Assembly: GCA_035541995.1 (NCBI GenBank)
Contig: DATKMG010000245.1
Coordinates: 1-11,401, forward strand
Direction: 5' to 3'
Source of the DNA: DATKMG01 sp035541995
Lineage (GTDB): Bacteria; Acidobacteriota; Terriglobia; Versatilivoradales; Versatilivoraceae
Length of the DNA stretch: 11,401 bases
This document shows, piece after piece, positions 1-6,022 of the stretch. Below the pieces are notes generated by a model, which saw nothing but the letters and a program-made list of their open reading frames with translations, ran no database searches and was not told where the DNA came from. Position 1 is the first letter of the stretch; each line of letters begins with the position of its first letter. The translations under genes and the position numbers were made by a program.

Positions 1-234
1 ACAAGGGTTAATATTGCTCGGACGCTTCTCTCCAGGTACTGTAATCTCGTGATGAGTAGAAGCTTTATTCATAAGAAGTCTCCCTTGTTTTCAAGAGGTC
101 AGTTGATAGTGTTCTTCTGGCCAGGCGAGTCTGTAGCCAAGCCGGTTACCAGTCAGATCACTTCAACAGCGTATAGGTGTATGTACAGACGGCCAAAAGT
201 AACCATGGTCGAGGGGGAAGTAACCGGGTTAGAG

Positions 235-246
235 CGACATATGTCG
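235..246. promoter_or_regulatory. 12-base perfect palindrome just before the sigma factor start
   Basis: The sequence CGACATATGTCG is a perfect palindrome ending two bases before the preferred ATG at 249. Upstream, the 8-mer AAGTAACC occurs at 197-204 and again at 218-225, exactly 21 bases apart, which is two helical turns. Together these could be an operator for self-regulation of the sigma gene. As RNA, the palindrome could also help hide the start codon. No canonical ribosome binding site is visible 5-10 bases before 249. The role is an inference; the palindrome and repeats are read directly. Confidence 0.3.
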
Positions 247-248
247 TG

Positions 249-851
249 ATGGAGCCCAGGCAGACAAAAGCCCCAGAGATCTTGCCTCCTTCCAAAATGG
301 GCCCAGAACCTGACGACGCAAAGTTGGTTCTGGAGGTCCTGCGGAAGGATCGCAAGGCAACAGCAGAATTCGTAAACCGTTATGCGGACGTACTCTATGG
401 TTATGTCAGGCGCCGGTTAGTCCCGCATACCGAGTTCGTCGATGATCTGGTTCAGGAGGTGTTTCTCGCGGCCTGGGAGAACCTGGAAAGCTTTAAGGGA
501 GAATCCCCCCTACGCAATTGGCTTCTCGGTATTGCGCGGCACAAAGTGGAAGATCACTACCGGAAACGCTTGCGGGAGATTCAGGTTCTTAGTGAGGAAG
601 AAAGTCCCGGCGTGGAACCTGCAAACGAAAGCCGAATTGAAGAGGCGATTCAGGAGCAACAGACAGCGAAGAAGACCAAGGAAATTCTTGCTTTGCTCCC
701 CGAGCAATATTCTATTGTGCTTTTGTGGCGATATTGGGAAAAACGCAGCCTCAGTGAAATTGCCGCTCAGACCGGCAGGACCGAGAAGGCCATCGAAAGG
801 CTTCTAGCTCGGGCCCGAGATCAGTTTAAGAGGGAGTGGAATGAGCGATAG
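249..851 (+). CDS. ECF-type RNA polymerase sigma factor (sigma-70 family)
   Basis: This is a 200-residue alternative sigma factor that should direct core RNA polymerase to its own promoter set. Region 2 spans about residues 37-108, with the core-binding segment DDLVQEVFLAAW at 65-76 and the -10 recognition stretch NWLLGIARHKVEDHYRKR at 90-107. An acidic, glutamine-rich linker follows. Region 4 spans about 145-197, with LLPEQY at 149-154 followed by a helix-turn-helix (SLSEIAAQTGRTEKAIERLL). There is no region 1.1 or region 3, so the two-domain layout is ECF. The start is uncertain. The frame is open from a GTG at 177, with ATG at 249 and 297, and none has a good Shine-Dalgarno. I chose 249 because it gives a usual-length N-terminal lead. 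The 3' end overlaps the next gene, which suggests co-translation with a partner protein. The family is clear; the regulon and signal are unknown. Confidence 0.93.
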   Translation: MEPRQTKAPEILPPSKMGPEPDDAKLVLEVLRKDRKATAEFVNRYADVLYGYVRRRLVPHTEFVDDLVQEVFLAAWENLESFKGESPLRNWLLGIARHKVEDHYRKRLREIQVLSEEESPGVEPANESRIEEAIQEQQTAKKTKEILALLPEQYSIVLLWRYWEKRSLSEIAAQTGRTEKAIERLLARARDQFKREWNER

Positions 852-1188
852 GCCCATACCAGACGACGAGTTGTTCGGGCAGCTTGCCCATGAATCCGAG
901 GCCCTCGGCGAGGCAGTACGGAGCCCGTCACGACTTAAGTCCAGAGTTTATTCAGCCCTCGTTCGTCGGCAACAACAGTCCGGCTCCTTACTGAATCTTA
1001 CTGAGACGCGTCACGCCGGCCACGAATTGTGTGTCTTTGAAGTCCTGTGGGAACACCTGCCTCTGACAACAGGGGCGAAGTGCTTTAATTGTTGCAGTAT
1101 TTGCCACGCAAGGGTATTGGGCGAACAGGCCGAGCACGCCCCCATCTTCTGGGGTGGTTGCCCTTATGTAGCTTTCCAAAAGAAGTGA
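841..1188 (+). CDS. Small Cys/His-rich protein overlapping the sigma gene; possible anti-sigma or sigma partner
   Basis: This 115-residue protein starts inside the last codons of the sigma gene (11-base overlap) with a good ribosome binding site, AGGGAG at 831-836. The overlap implies translational coupling and roughly matched amounts of the two proteins. The N-terminal half is charged and helical, with a basic stretch (SPSRLKSRVYSALVRR) at about 28-43. The C-terminal half holds the cysteines: C64, C81, C84, C85, C88, then H89, H99 and C107. The CxxCCxxCH cluster at 81-89 looks like a metal-binding or redox-sensitive site. There is no signal peptide and no membrane segment, so it should be cytoplasmic. 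It is not a textbook zinc anti-sigma (HxxxCxxC) protein. Similar small proteins next to ECF genes in acidobacterial genomes are familiar to me from memory, but I cannot verify this. The gene is secure; the anti-sigma role is inferred from position and cysteines. Confidence 0.8.
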   Translation: MSDRPIPDDELFGQLAHESEALGEAVRSPSRLKSRVYSALVRRQQQSGSLLNLTETRHAGHELCVFEVLWEHLPLTTGAKCFNCCSICHARVLGEQAEHAPIFWGGCPYVAFQKK

Positions 1189-1302
1189 GCCAACCATATG
1201 CGTCGGCTACAATTCTGGCACTCTATTCAGGACTTTCAGAGGATGCAGCGGCATCTTGCCCCTGGATGTGCCAAAAAATGTCCAGTCCCGAGGGTCGAAG
1301 TC

Positions 1303-1971
1303 TCAAAACGTTCGATACAGACCGAAGAGATTCTGAAAGTTCTTGAGCAAGCGCTGCCCGGGAGGCGAGAGCTGGGAGCTGAGGGGATTGTGACTAATGT
1401 TCTCACCAAATGTGTAGCGGAAGTACCAGGCATGCCCTACTCCCACATCCAGACCGACTGCCGTGCGGGAGCAGAAGAACACAGAGGTTGAATTCCCGGG
1501 AGGCATCAACAAGCCGCCGCTAGAGACTGTGCTGCCATTGACCCGGCTGGTGAAGTGGACCCCGCCACCTCCCTGAGAAAGGTATGGCCTGATCCGGTTG
1601 CCCCGCGGACGAAAGTAAACCAGAAGATCGCCCACGAAGGCATGCTCTGTACTTGTCATCGGTTGTTGATAGTAGGCGGATCCGGCAGGATTGGAGAGCG
1701 TGGAAACCAGCGTCGCATCATTGCGGTTCCAGATGTAGTTACCCTGAATGCTGACGTACCTGGAGAAGTGATAGCCTCCAAAAACGCTTGCCGCCCCACC
1801 GTTGTCGGGATCGTATAGGGAAGTCGCAGCAGAGGAATTAGTGATTTCCGATTGGCCGTCTCCGGAGAGGGTTGCCAGCCCTCCCAGAGCCCCAATATAA
1901 AGAGAGTCTTGTGCCAATAGCAGCGATGGCCAAATACAGATTACTGCGACACCCATACTGCCTATCTTCAT
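1303..1971 (-). CDS. Small outer-membrane beta-barrel protein (OmpA/OmpW-like)
   Basis: This 222-residue protein has a typical signal peptide: MKIGSM, a hydrophobic core and LLLAQ, with likely cleavage after the Ala of LLLA. The mature part is rich in Gly, aromatic and alternating polar/apolar segments, as in a small 8-stranded barrel. Recognisable strands include VFGGYHFSRYVSIQGNYIW, HAFVGDLLVYFRP, RIRPYLSQGGGGVHF and VGVGHAWYFRYTFGE. The chain ends in Phe, as expected for outer-membrane insertion. Parts are probably surface loops (NPAGSAYYQQPMTS). The frame can be read from a TTG at 1983, but ATG 1971 is preferred because GAGGGG lies four bases before it. A TATAAT box is found about 33 bases upstream. 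The gene is convergent with the sigma operon and divergent from the propeller gene. The family is inferred from fold-like features; ligand or channel activity cannot be told. It could equally be a structural envelope protein. Confidence 0.8.
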   Translation of the reverse strand: MKIGSMGVAVICIWPSLLLAQDSLYIGALGGLATLSGDGQSEITNSSAATSLYDPDNGGAASVFGGYHFSRYVSIQGNYIWNRNDATLVSTLSNPAGSAYYQQPMTSTEHAFVGDLLVYFRPRGNRIRPYLSQGGGGVHFTSRVNGSTVSSGGLLMPPGNSTSVFFCSRTAVGLDVGVGHAWYFRYTFGENISHNPLSSQLSPPGQRLLKNFQNLFGLYRTF

Positions 1972-2003
1972 TTTGCCCCTCAAACTGTGAATTCAATGGA
2001 AAG

Positions 2004-2009
2004 ATTATA
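2004..2009 (-). promoter_or_regulatory. -10 box (TATAAT) of the barrel gene
   Basis: On the minus strand the exact hexamer TATAAT lies in the context CCGTATAATCTT. A start about seven bases later would give a leader of roughly 25 bases carrying the GAGGGG ribosome binding site. No good TTGACA-like box is present 16-18 bases upstream, so recognition may need an activator or rest mainly on the -10 box. Confidence 0.45.
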
Positions 2010-2267
2010 CGGAATCTCTTGGCAGGCATGCCGGTAAAGTTTCTGCGTTAGTGAGAATAGCCGCAATATCAATAAAACTCCTTCCGGCGGACCAGAGTTT
2101 CAGACAATGCCATATCATTTCGCGAAAAGTCACAATAGAGCCTCCCACCAGTGCCACAGCCAGATCGGAACTTAGTCGCTCAGAATGACGATTCCAATTG
2201 AATGGAGCCGCACCTCATTTCTACGCAATCGGGGGGGATTTTCATTTTTGGCACGACTATGACAGCT

Positions 2268-2274
2268 AAGGAGG
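2268..2274 (+). promoter_or_regulatory. Strong ribosome binding site of the propeller gene
   Basis: AAGGAGG sits nine bases before the ATG at 2284 and fixes that start. The next in-frame ATG, two codons later, is slightly too far. An out-of-frame ATG at 2276 opens only a five-codon frame and can be ignored. Confidence 0.8.
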
Positions 2275-2283
2275 AATGACACA

Positions 2284-3411
2284 ATGTCTATGAACAAAAA
2301 GCGAACCTTAGTTGGTCACATAGTGCAGGTCACTGTCCTGCTTATCATGTCCCTGGGCGTCTCAGCTTTCCCGGCTCTTGCGAGCGGCTCGTCGGGTGCG
2401 GTCTACGTGCTGACGAATCAGTCCCAGAACAATAGCGTTATGGTTTTTTTGCGTGCCCCTGACGGAACTCTCTCTTTTTCCGGCAGCTTTCTTACCGGCG
2501 GAACAGGCATAGGCAGCGGGGCTGATCCATTGGGATCTCAGGGGGCTCTCATGCTCGATGCTGACGGGAGGCTCTTGTTTGCAGTCAACAGCGGGAGCAA
2601 TGAAGTATCGGTCTTTGCGGTGGAGGGCCACCGTTTGCATCTCATCGATAAGGTCCCCTCCGGAGGCCAGATGCCAGTGAGCATTGCCATCTTCGGACGT
2701 TTGGTATATGTGCTCAACGCCGGTGGCACACCAAACATTAAAGGGTTTCTCATCAGTCCCTTCGGGAACCACTTAGTTTCCCTTCCCGGGTCCACTCGCT
2801 CGTTGGCAGGAGGGAACGCCGCGAGCCCGGCTCAGGTTGCCTTCAGGCTGGATGGAAGCGTTCTAATGGTCACGGAGAAAGGCACCCAGACAATCGACAC
2901 GTACACTGTCAACAGCCTGGGTTATGCTTCGGGGCCAATATCCCATCCTTCCAATGGAGCGACCCCTTTTGGCTTTGCTTTTGTCCATCGGGGTTTCGTC
3001 GTGGTTTCTGAGGCAGGACCGAATGCGCTGTCCTCATATAAGGTCGAAGAAGACGGTGATCTTGATTTGATCAGTGGCTCGGTTCCTAACAACCAAACGG
3101 CGACGTGCTGGGCCGTGGTGCCAAATGATGGCCGCTATGCATATACTGCGAATGCCGGTAGCGCCACCATTTCTAGCTACACGATCGCGCCGGATGGCAT
3201 GCTTAGCCTGTTGCATGAGGCTGCAGGCTCGACTGCAATGGGCAGCGCTCCAACCGACATGGCGGTCAGTGCCGGTGGCCGATTTCTTTATGTCCGCACA
3301 GGAGGAAACGGAACGGTGAACGGCTTTCGTGTGGAGGCTGACGGAAGTCTCACCCCCATAGGGACTGTTGGCGGCATTCCTGCAGGTGCCCAAGGAATCG
3401 CGGCACGTTAG
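2284..3411 (+). CDS. Exported beta-propeller protein, lactonase/YncE-like
   Basis: This 375-residue protein has a Sec signal peptide: basic MSMNKKR, a hydrophobic core at about 13-28 and FPALA before likely cleavage after A33. The rest is built of repeated propeller blades with the pattern D/G-GR-hh-hh-N-G-S-V-hh-hh. Clear examples are DADGRLLFAVNSGSNEVSVF, GRLVYVLNAGGTPNIKGF, NDGRYAYTANAGSATISSY and GGRFLYVRTGGNGTVNGF. Two blades end in the pattern DG-L-LL or DGSLTPIG. This matches the lactonase-type seven-bladed family (YbhE/6-phosphogluconolactonase-like and YncE-like), whose exported members are usually of unknown substrate. Length is normal. A true 6-phosphogluconolactonase role is unlikely because the protein is exported. 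It stands alone on the plus strand, followed by a long gene-free region. The fold is confident; enzymatic activity is not established. Confidence 0.85.
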   Translation: MSMNKKRTLVGHIVQVTVLLIMSLGVSAFPALASGSSGAVYVLTNQSQNNSVMVFLRAPDGTLSFSGSFLTGGTGIGSGADPLGSQGALMLDADGRLLFAVNSGSNEVSVFAVEGHRLHLIDKVPSGGQMPVSIAIFGRLVYVLNAGGTPNIKGFLISPFGNHLVSLPGSTRSLAGGNAASPAQVAFRLDGSVLMVTEKGTQTIDTYTVNSLGYASGPISHPSNGATPFGFAFVHRGFVVVSEAGPNALSSYKVEEDGDLDLISGSVPNNQTATCWAVVPNDGRYAYTANAGSATISSYTIAPDGMLSLLHEAAGSTAMGSAPTDMAVSAGGRFLYVRTGGNGTVNGFRVEADGSLTPIGTVGGIPAGAQGIAAR

Positions 3412-3550
3412 AAGGGGTAGCCGTCGACCTGAATCTTGGCGAATGAGGCCCATCGAATAGCTAGTTAGTTTCTGTCGCGAAGCGCCTGACGGATGTTGAA
3501 AGCGGCGAATAGATGGGCTTCTCTCTGCGACAATGGAGTTGTCCCCTCGT

Positions 3551-3650
3551 TCTAGAGCCGCAGACTCCTTGAGGGGCAGGAGTCTGCGCTACTCCTCCCA
3601 ATTCTACAGGGTAGCGCGGACTTGTGACCCTACAGGTCCGTGGCTCTAGA
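3551..3650. repeat. 100-base cloverleaf-like palindromic element
   Basis: The ends are a perfect 9-base inverted repeat, TCTAGAGCC (3551-3559) and GGCTCTAGA (3642-3650). Inside are three hairpins in a row. The first is CGCAGACTCCT (3559-3569) with AGGAGTCTGCG (3578-3588), an 11-base perfect stem with an 8-base loop. The second is GCGCTAC (3586-3592) with GTAGCGC (3611-3617). The third is CGGACTTGT (3617-3625) with ACAGGTCCG (3632-3640), with one G-T mismatch. Hairpins 1/2 and 2/3 share a few bases at their junctions. There is no coding content. This resembles a REP/BIME-type or MITE-type dispersed palindrome. I recall similar GTAGCGC/GCAGACT palindromes between acidobacterial genes, but only from memory. 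A transcription-stopping or mRNA-protecting role after the propeller gene is possible. Confidence 0.75.
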
Positions 3651-3749
3651 TGTGGCTAGGAAGAGGAGGGGGGTTTTCTGCAATCACCCAGTTTCGCGAC
3701 TGAAACTAGAAGGTAAGGAGCGGTTATGGGCGGCAACAACCATCTCCCT

Positions 3750-3850
3750 CCGTCTTGTTTGCCGTGATGCATGGGGCAAAGAGACGGTTGCCAGTGGCCA
3801 TCCCCGGACACGGGATATCTTTTGGCCAGGATGTACCGTCTCTAATTTTT
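3750..3850 (+). promoter_or_regulatory. Competing stems ending in a T-run; possible attenuator
   Basis: The segment AGAGACGGT (3780-3788) can pair perfectly with ACCGTCTCT (3835-3843), which is followed by AATTTTT. That resembles an intrinsic terminator with a long nested loop. The loop holds TGGCCA at 3795-3800 and 3823-3828, and ATCCC/GGGAT at 3800-3804 and 3812-3816. The same segment can instead pair upstream: CCGTCT (3750-3755) with AGACGG (3782-3787), and TTTGCC (3758-3763) with GGCAAA (3775-3780). The two folds exclude each other, as in attenuators and riboswitches. It matches no riboswitch class I know and lies nearly 280 bases before ClC. The pairing is seen; the regulatory role is speculative, and a decayed repeat is an alternative. 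Confidence 0.3.
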
Positions 3851-3871
3851 CGATAAAAGCGCCTACCGGAA

Positions 3872-3960
3872 TTCCCTACAATCGGCAATGTCAGGCGTGA
3901 GAATGGTCTAGTGATTCCCAAGAAGATTGTTCTCACGCCCCAGCAGGACTTTCCCTACAA
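3872..3960. repeat. Small symmetrical element: 10-base direct repeats around a 10-base inverted repeat
   Basis: TTCCCTACAA occurs at 3872-3881 and 3951-3960 in the same direction. Between them lies GGCGTGAGAA (3894-3903) with its perfect complement TTCTCACGCC (3930-3939). The gaps from direct repeat to inverted repeat are 12 and 11 bases, so the layout is nearly symmetrical. It could be a tiny insertion flanked by target duplications, a recombination site, a protein-binding site, or an RNA hairpin with a 26-base loop in the ClC leader. It has no integron attC core motifs. The repeats are read directly; nothing tells which explanation is right. Confidence 0.5.
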
Positions 3961-4127
3961 ACTCAATAGGCACGAAAGACTCCAATTGCGACGTGATGTC
4001 GGAGTATCGGACACGAACCCGAGAGTGGCAAAAGCGTGTTAAATTATGCGGAAGACGTCGCCATCATTTTGGATTAATTGGGGTCGCATAACTTCCTTTG
4101 GGTAATTGTCAATTGAGGCATGATTAG

Positions 4128-5876
4128 GTGGAAGAAAAAGAAATGACTCCGATGTTCATTAGGACAATCGCGGACTGGTGGCGAGAACGTTTCGATCAAT
4201 GGACCGCGCGCGTTCGAGAGCGAGAGGAACAGGTGTTCCTGGTGCTCACTCTCCTGATTGGAGCATTGGTCGGTGCGGTGGTCGTGGCTTTCATCGTTCT
4301 TACAGAGCGGCTGGGTGGAAGGCTCTACCCTGTTTCCGGCGCCGCCTGGCGAAGGCTGGTAATGCCATTGGGGGGATCGCTTGGTATGGGGTACCTTCTT
4401 TACCGGTATTTTCCGGACGCCCGCGGCAGCGGGGTGCCCCAGACCAAAGCAGCGCTCTTTGCCCGCAAAGGGAAGATTACCTTAAGCACGCTGCTGGGGA
4501 AATTCTTCTGTACTTCGGCCACCCTGGCAAGCGGGATTCCACTCGGGCGCGAGGGGCCAGCCGTTCAAGTCGGTGCGGGGATTTCCTCCGTGCTAGGCCG
4601 ACGCCTGGGTCTCAGCCCTGAAAAGGTAAAGGCACTCTTACCTGTGGGAGCTGCGGCAGCCATCGCTGCTGCCTTTAATACGCCGATGGCGGCCGTGCTA
4701 TTTTCACTCGAAGAGATCATGGGGGATCTGCACGCTCCAGTTCTAGGATCCGTGGTGCTCGCCTCAGCCACTTCCTGGATGGTGCTGCGCTTACTTCTGG
4801 GTAACGAGCCTCTCTTTCACGCACCGAACTACCAAGTTGTTCACCCTCTGGAGTTCGGCGTGTATGCGCTGCTCGGTGTGGTTGGAGGTGTCGTTTCAGC
4901 TATATTCACAAAACTGCTGCTGCGAATGCGCGAAAGATTCCTGCAGTTTCCGCCCGGGACTCTTTGGTTTCAACCGGCCGCAGGGGGCCTTCTCGTTGGA
5001 CTGATCGGCTGGGAAGTACCGCAGGTCTTAGGAGTGGGGTATGGATTTGTAGGCGACGCCCTTAACGGAAAAATGGGCCTGCAGTTGATGGGCTTGCTGC
5101 TCATCCTGAAACTACTGACGGTCACCATTTGTTACGCTTCAGGCAACGCGGGGGGGATATTTGGCCCAAGCCTTTTCATCGGGGCTATGCTAGGGGGAGG
5201 GATGGGCAGTGTGGCTCACGCCATGCTGCCGGGTTTTACTGCGACGCCGGGCGCCTACGCATTGGTGGGCATGGGAACCACCTTCGCGGGAATTGTCCGG
5301 GCACCGATGACTTCGGTCATGATGATTTTTGAAGTGACCCGCGACTATTCGATCATCGTTCCGCTGATGATTTCAAACTTATTGAGCTTTTTCATCTCCA
5401 TGCGGCTCCAACGGCAGCCCATTTACGAGGCACTGGCTCGTCAGGATGGCATTCACCTCCCCACTGCCGAATCACGCGAGGCAAGGGGCAAACGGCGCGT
5501 CAATCAGGTCATGCGCCCAAGTGCAGATTTCTTGCCAGCCGGAATGACTGTGGCAGATGCGATTGGACTCGCCCAGCGCGGTGAATTCAGCAGTTGGCTT
5601 GTGAGTGATGAAAAGGGACTCGTGAACGTGATTTCAACAAAGGATCTCGAAAAGGCAATCAGCGAAGGCGCTGGCGAGAAGCAACTCGTCGAAGTCCTTC
5701 AAAAAAGGACTTTCCCCCACGTCCACGACGATCAATCGCTCGATCTCGCCTTGGACCGTATGGGTGCTGCCGGCCTCGACCTACTCCCCGTGGTGAGCCG
5801 GGCGAACATCCGCCACGTTGAAGGAATCATCGTTCTGCGCGACATCTTGAAAGCCTACGGGATCCCAAGCCGGTAA
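4128..5876 (+). CDS. ClC-family chloride/proton antiporter with C-terminal CBS pair
   Basis: This 582-residue integral membrane protein belongs to the ClC family, which moves Cl- across the inner membrane. The signatures are in order: GSGVP (100-104), GREGP (140-144), GIFGP (343-347) and the ion-coordinating Tyr candidate Y433 in QPIYEAL. The gating glutamate E142 is present, and so is a glutamate pair E195/E196 where the internal proton glutamate of E. coli ClC lies. A Cl-/H+ antiporter is therefore more likely than a channel. GSGVP, with its Ser, argues against the fluoride-specific branch. Two CBS domains follow at about 458-515 and 523-580 and probably bind adenine nucleotides. The frame opens with GTG at 4128, with GAGG nine bases upstream; ATG 4143 is the alternative. 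It is single, with a long structured upstream region, and converges on the kinase gene. A role in acid or osmotic balance is plausible but not shown. Confidence 0.93.
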   Translation: MEEKEMTPMFIRTIADWWRERFDQWTARVREREEQVFLVLTLLIGALVGAVVVAFIVLTERLGGRLYPVSGAAWRRLVMPLGGSLGMGYLLYRYFPDARGSGVPQTKAALFARKGKITLSTLLGKFFCTSATLASGIPLGREGPAVQVGAGISSVLGRRLGLSPEKVKALLPVGAAAAIAAAFNTPMAAVLFSLEEIMGDLHAPVLGSVVLASATSWMVLRLLLGNEPLFHAPNYQVVHPLEFGVYALLGVVGGVVSAIFTKLLLRMRERFLQFPPGTLWFQPAAGGLLVGLIGWEVPQVLGVGYGFVGDALNGKMGLQLMGLLLILKLLTVTICYASGNAGGIFGPSLFIGAMLGGGMGSVAHAMLPGFTATPGAYALVGMGTTFAGIVRAPMTSVMMIFEVTRDYSIIVPLMISNLLSFFISMRLQRQPIYEALARQDGIHLPTAESREARGKRRVNQVMRPSADFLPAGMTVADAIGLAQRGEFSSWLVSDEKGLVNVISTKDLEKAISEGAGEKQLVEVLQKRTFPHVHDDQSLDLALDRMGAAGLDLLPVVSRANIRHVEGIIVLRDILKAYGIPSR

Positions 5877-5937
5877 CTGTCCTATCGATAGTTGCAGTAT
5901 TTAGTGACAATCTTTTGCCCTGAAGGGACACTGGAGA

Positions 5938-5997
5938 TTGGACAATTTTTGATAGGTTCGGCGGCATCCTGTCGCCGTTCGTCTCGAAAATGTCCAA
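5938..5997. terminator. Nested inverted repeat between convergent genes; possible two-way terminator
   Basis: TTGGACA (5938-5944) pairs with TGTCCAA (5991-5997), continued by TTTT (5946-5949) with AAAA (5987-5990) past a one-base bulge. Inside is CGGCG (5959-5963) with CGCCG (5973-5977). It sits between the ends of ClC and the kinase gene, where both transcripts must stop. No clean T-run follows the outer stem on either strand, so classic intrinsic termination is doubtful. It may only protect 3' ends. Confidence 0.35.
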
Positions 5998-6022
5998 ACT
6001 CCTCCTTGATCTCGAAGGGATG

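Larger units (their letters stand above)
1972..2283. other. Divergent intergenic region between barrel and propeller genes
   Basis: This stretch of about 310 bases separates two genes that point away from each other, so it must hold both promoters. The minus-strand TATAAT at 2004-2009 and the plus-strand ribosome binding site at 2268-2274 are clear. I found no convincing plus-strand -35/-10 pair. A run of G (about 2231-2237) precedes a T-rich patch. A sigma-54-like match at 2249-2264 was judged false. I see no small ORF with start and ribosome binding site and no strong inverted repeat. Confidence 0.6.
3412..4127. other. 716-base region without a gene, rich in inverted repeats
   Basis: No reading frame here has a plausible start, ribosome binding site and protein-like composition. 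The longest open frame (3640-3900) gives an unrecognisable product. The region holds a 7-base inverted repeat GCCCATC/GATGGGC (3448-3454 and 3512-3518) shortly after the propeller gene, a 100-base palindromic element (3551-3650), a small hairpin AGTTTC/GAAACT near 3689-3706, competing stems at 3750-3850, and a direct/inverted repeat unit at 3872-3960. The last 160 bases are more AT-rich and should contain the ClC promoter, but I see no convincing -35/-10 pair. It may be a spot where small palindromic elements accumulate or a long structured leader. Confidence 0.6.

Noticed and set aside
1..88. Inverted repeat ACAAGGG (1-7) with CCCTTGT (82-88)
   Set aside because: Seven bases over a wide gap, at the window edge and with no further structure, is within what chance would give.
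49..249. 66-codon open frame ending in TGATG at the sigma start
   Set aside because: The overlap looks like coupling, but the product is unrecognisable, there is no clear ribosome binding site, and the frame also runs through the repeats and palindrome.
1189..1302. Terminator between the convergent Cys-protein and barrel genes
   Set aside because: Only short stems (GATGC/GCATC and TGGCAC/GTGCCA) are present, and neither is followed by a T-run on the correct strand.
2249..2264. Sigma-54-like promoter (TGGCACG then TGACA) before the propeller gene
   Set aside because: The -24 half is good but the -12 half lacks the essential GC. The predicted transcript start would also fall at the end of the ribosome binding site, removing it from the RNA.
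3640..3900. 86-codon open frame in the long intergenic region
   Set aside because: It begins inside the palindromic element and has no ribosome binding site. Its composition is not protein-like and it spans several inverted repeats.
3870..4127. Fluoride riboswitch ahead of ClC
   Set aside because: I looked for the conserved crcB-motif elements and found none. The ClC also has GSGVP, which does not fit the fluoride-exporting branch.
4120..4146. Eight-codon leader peptide MIRWKKKK overlapping the alternative ClC start at 4143
   Set aside because: Its ATG is only one base after the GAGG, too close for initiation. The GTG at 4128 is better placed for the same site.
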